From Firmicutes bacterium UBA1440 (GTDB lineage: Bacteria > Bacillota > Clostridia > Peptostreptococcales > Anaerovoracaceae), in NCBI GenBank assembly GCA_002329565.1, contig DCTM01000065.1, positions 10,456 to 16,434 of the forward strand: a DNA stretch of 5,979 nt, read 5' to 3'. Below, piece by piece: positions 5,473-5,979 of this stretch. The position numbers were made by a program, and so were the translations under genes. The notes under the pieces were generated by a model. That model saw only the letters and a list, made by a program, of their open reading frames with translations, was not told where the DNA came from and did not search any database. Each line of letters starts with the position of its first letter. The stretch's first letter is position 1.

Positions 5473-5979
5473 AGATATGAGATTATTTTGTCCAAGGCGT
5501 CGCCGGACGATGAGGCCCTGCAAGCTTCTGCCATATTGCTGAGCCGTCTTCTGTCGTTCATCAGCGAGAGAACTGAGGAAATGAGTTTCTCATCAGTGAG
5601 CTTCTCTTCTTCGATCAGAACGGCACCGCCTCTGTCTGCTACAGACTTTGCATTGTAATATTGATGGTTTCCTGTCACGTTAGGGGAAGGAATCAAGATG
5701 GCGGGCTTGCCGCCGGCCACAATTTCGGAAATCGTCAGCGCGCCCGCACGGCTGATTACAAGATCGGCCGCCGCAAGATAGTTAGGCATATCGTCTATAT
5801 ATTCGAGCACTCTGATGTTGTCAGAAAGATCGAGATGCTTGCCCCGCAACTTTTCCGTCACACTTTCGTAATAGTAGCTTCCCGTAGCAAGCACTGTATA
5901 GAGATTCTTTTGCCCCGCCCCAAATTCGAGCAACGGCAATGCAGCTTCATTGATACGTTTTGCGCCGAGGCTCCCGCCA
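5469..5979 (-). CDS. murG: MurG, lipid II synthase glycosyltransferase, C-terminal part (cut by window edge)
   Basis: MurG adds GlcNAc from UDP-GlcNAc to lipid I on the inner face of the membrane to make lipid II. The visible 169 codons form the C-terminal UDP-GlcNAc-binding domain. The reading frame is open to the window edge, where it begins with the family glycine motif GGSLGAKRIN (visible residues 1-10). YIDDMPNYLAAADLVISRAGA follows at 60-80, then the sugar-nucleotide site with E85 (E269 in E. coli) and GKPAILIPSPN (90-100), and HQYYNA (105-110). The protein ends at SYL before a TAA at 5469-5471. About 190 N-terminal residues (the lipid-acceptor domain with its G-loops) lie beyond the edge. 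The gap to the murA ATG is 44 bases, the widest in the murG-sbp run. Confidence 0.95.
   Translation of the reverse strand, partial: GGSLGAKRINEAALPLLEFGAGQKNLYTVLATGSYYYESVTEKLRGKHLDLSDNIRVLEYIDDMPNYLAAADLVISRAGALTISEIVAGGKPAILIPSPNVTGNHQYYNAKSVADRGGAVLIEEEKLTDEKLISSVLSLMNDRRRLSNMAEACRASSSGDALDKIISYL

Noticed and set aside
3468..5658. Several plus-strand open frames of 60-140 codons opposite ftsQ, murA and murG
   Set aside because: All lie opposite well-identified genes, overlap each other in different frames, and give translations with no recognisable domain.
5469..5939. A separate 156-codon gene starting at 5939
   Set aside because: The codon there is TTG for an internal Leu; the frame continues upstream to the window edge through the MurG motif GGSLGAKRIN, so it is the truncated murG.

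Overview
The window reads as the downstream part of a division and cell wall (dcw) cluster from a Gram-positive bacterium, most likely a member of the Firmicutes/Clostridia. The reasons are the order murG, murA, ftsQ, two DUF881 genes, DUF1290 (sbp), ftsZ, the strong AGGAGG-type ribosome binding sites, and FtsZ and Sbp sequences of the Firmicutes type. Every gene I can support lies on the minus strand, so transcription runs from the right end of the window to the left. I found no gene on the plus strand, no tRNA or rRNA, no mobile element and no CRISPR array. No gene-free stretch exceeds about 130 bases.

Layout in transcription order: the C-terminal half of murG (entering from the right edge, ending at 5469); murA (to 4141); ftsQ/divIB (overlapping the end of murA by 8 bases, to 3393); two tandem DUF881 genes corresponding in position to B. 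subtilis ylxW and ylxX (to 2646 and 1914); sbp (to 1545); a 126-base gap with a good sigma-A-type promoter and a short hairpin; ftsZ (to 270); an intrinsic terminator (about 230-257); then the first 57 codons of a TrmH/SpoU-family RNA 2'-O-methyltransferase that runs off the left edge.

The genes combine late cytoplasmic peptidoglycan precursor synthesis (MurA makes enolpyruvyl-UDP-GlcNAc, MurG makes lipid II) with the divisome: FtsQ/DivIB is a bitopic POTRA protein, FtsZ forms the ring, and the DUF881 and Sbp membrane proteins are conserved dcw partners of poorly defined function. Spacing from murG to sbp is tight, with stop codons merged into ribosome binding sites, so this part looks like one translationally coupled operon. 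ftsZ has its own promoter and leader and can be made separately from the membrane proteins.

Compared with the B. subtilis order, murA sits where murB would be, ftsA is missing between sbp and ftsZ, and ftsZ is followed by a terminator and an RNA methyltransferase rather than spoIIGA-sigE. I do not see a new biological system here. The most useful leads are the missing ftsA, the regulated-looking ftsZ leader, a possible coupling hairpin over the second DUF881 start, and the direct repeat, possible promoter and start ambiguity in front of murA.
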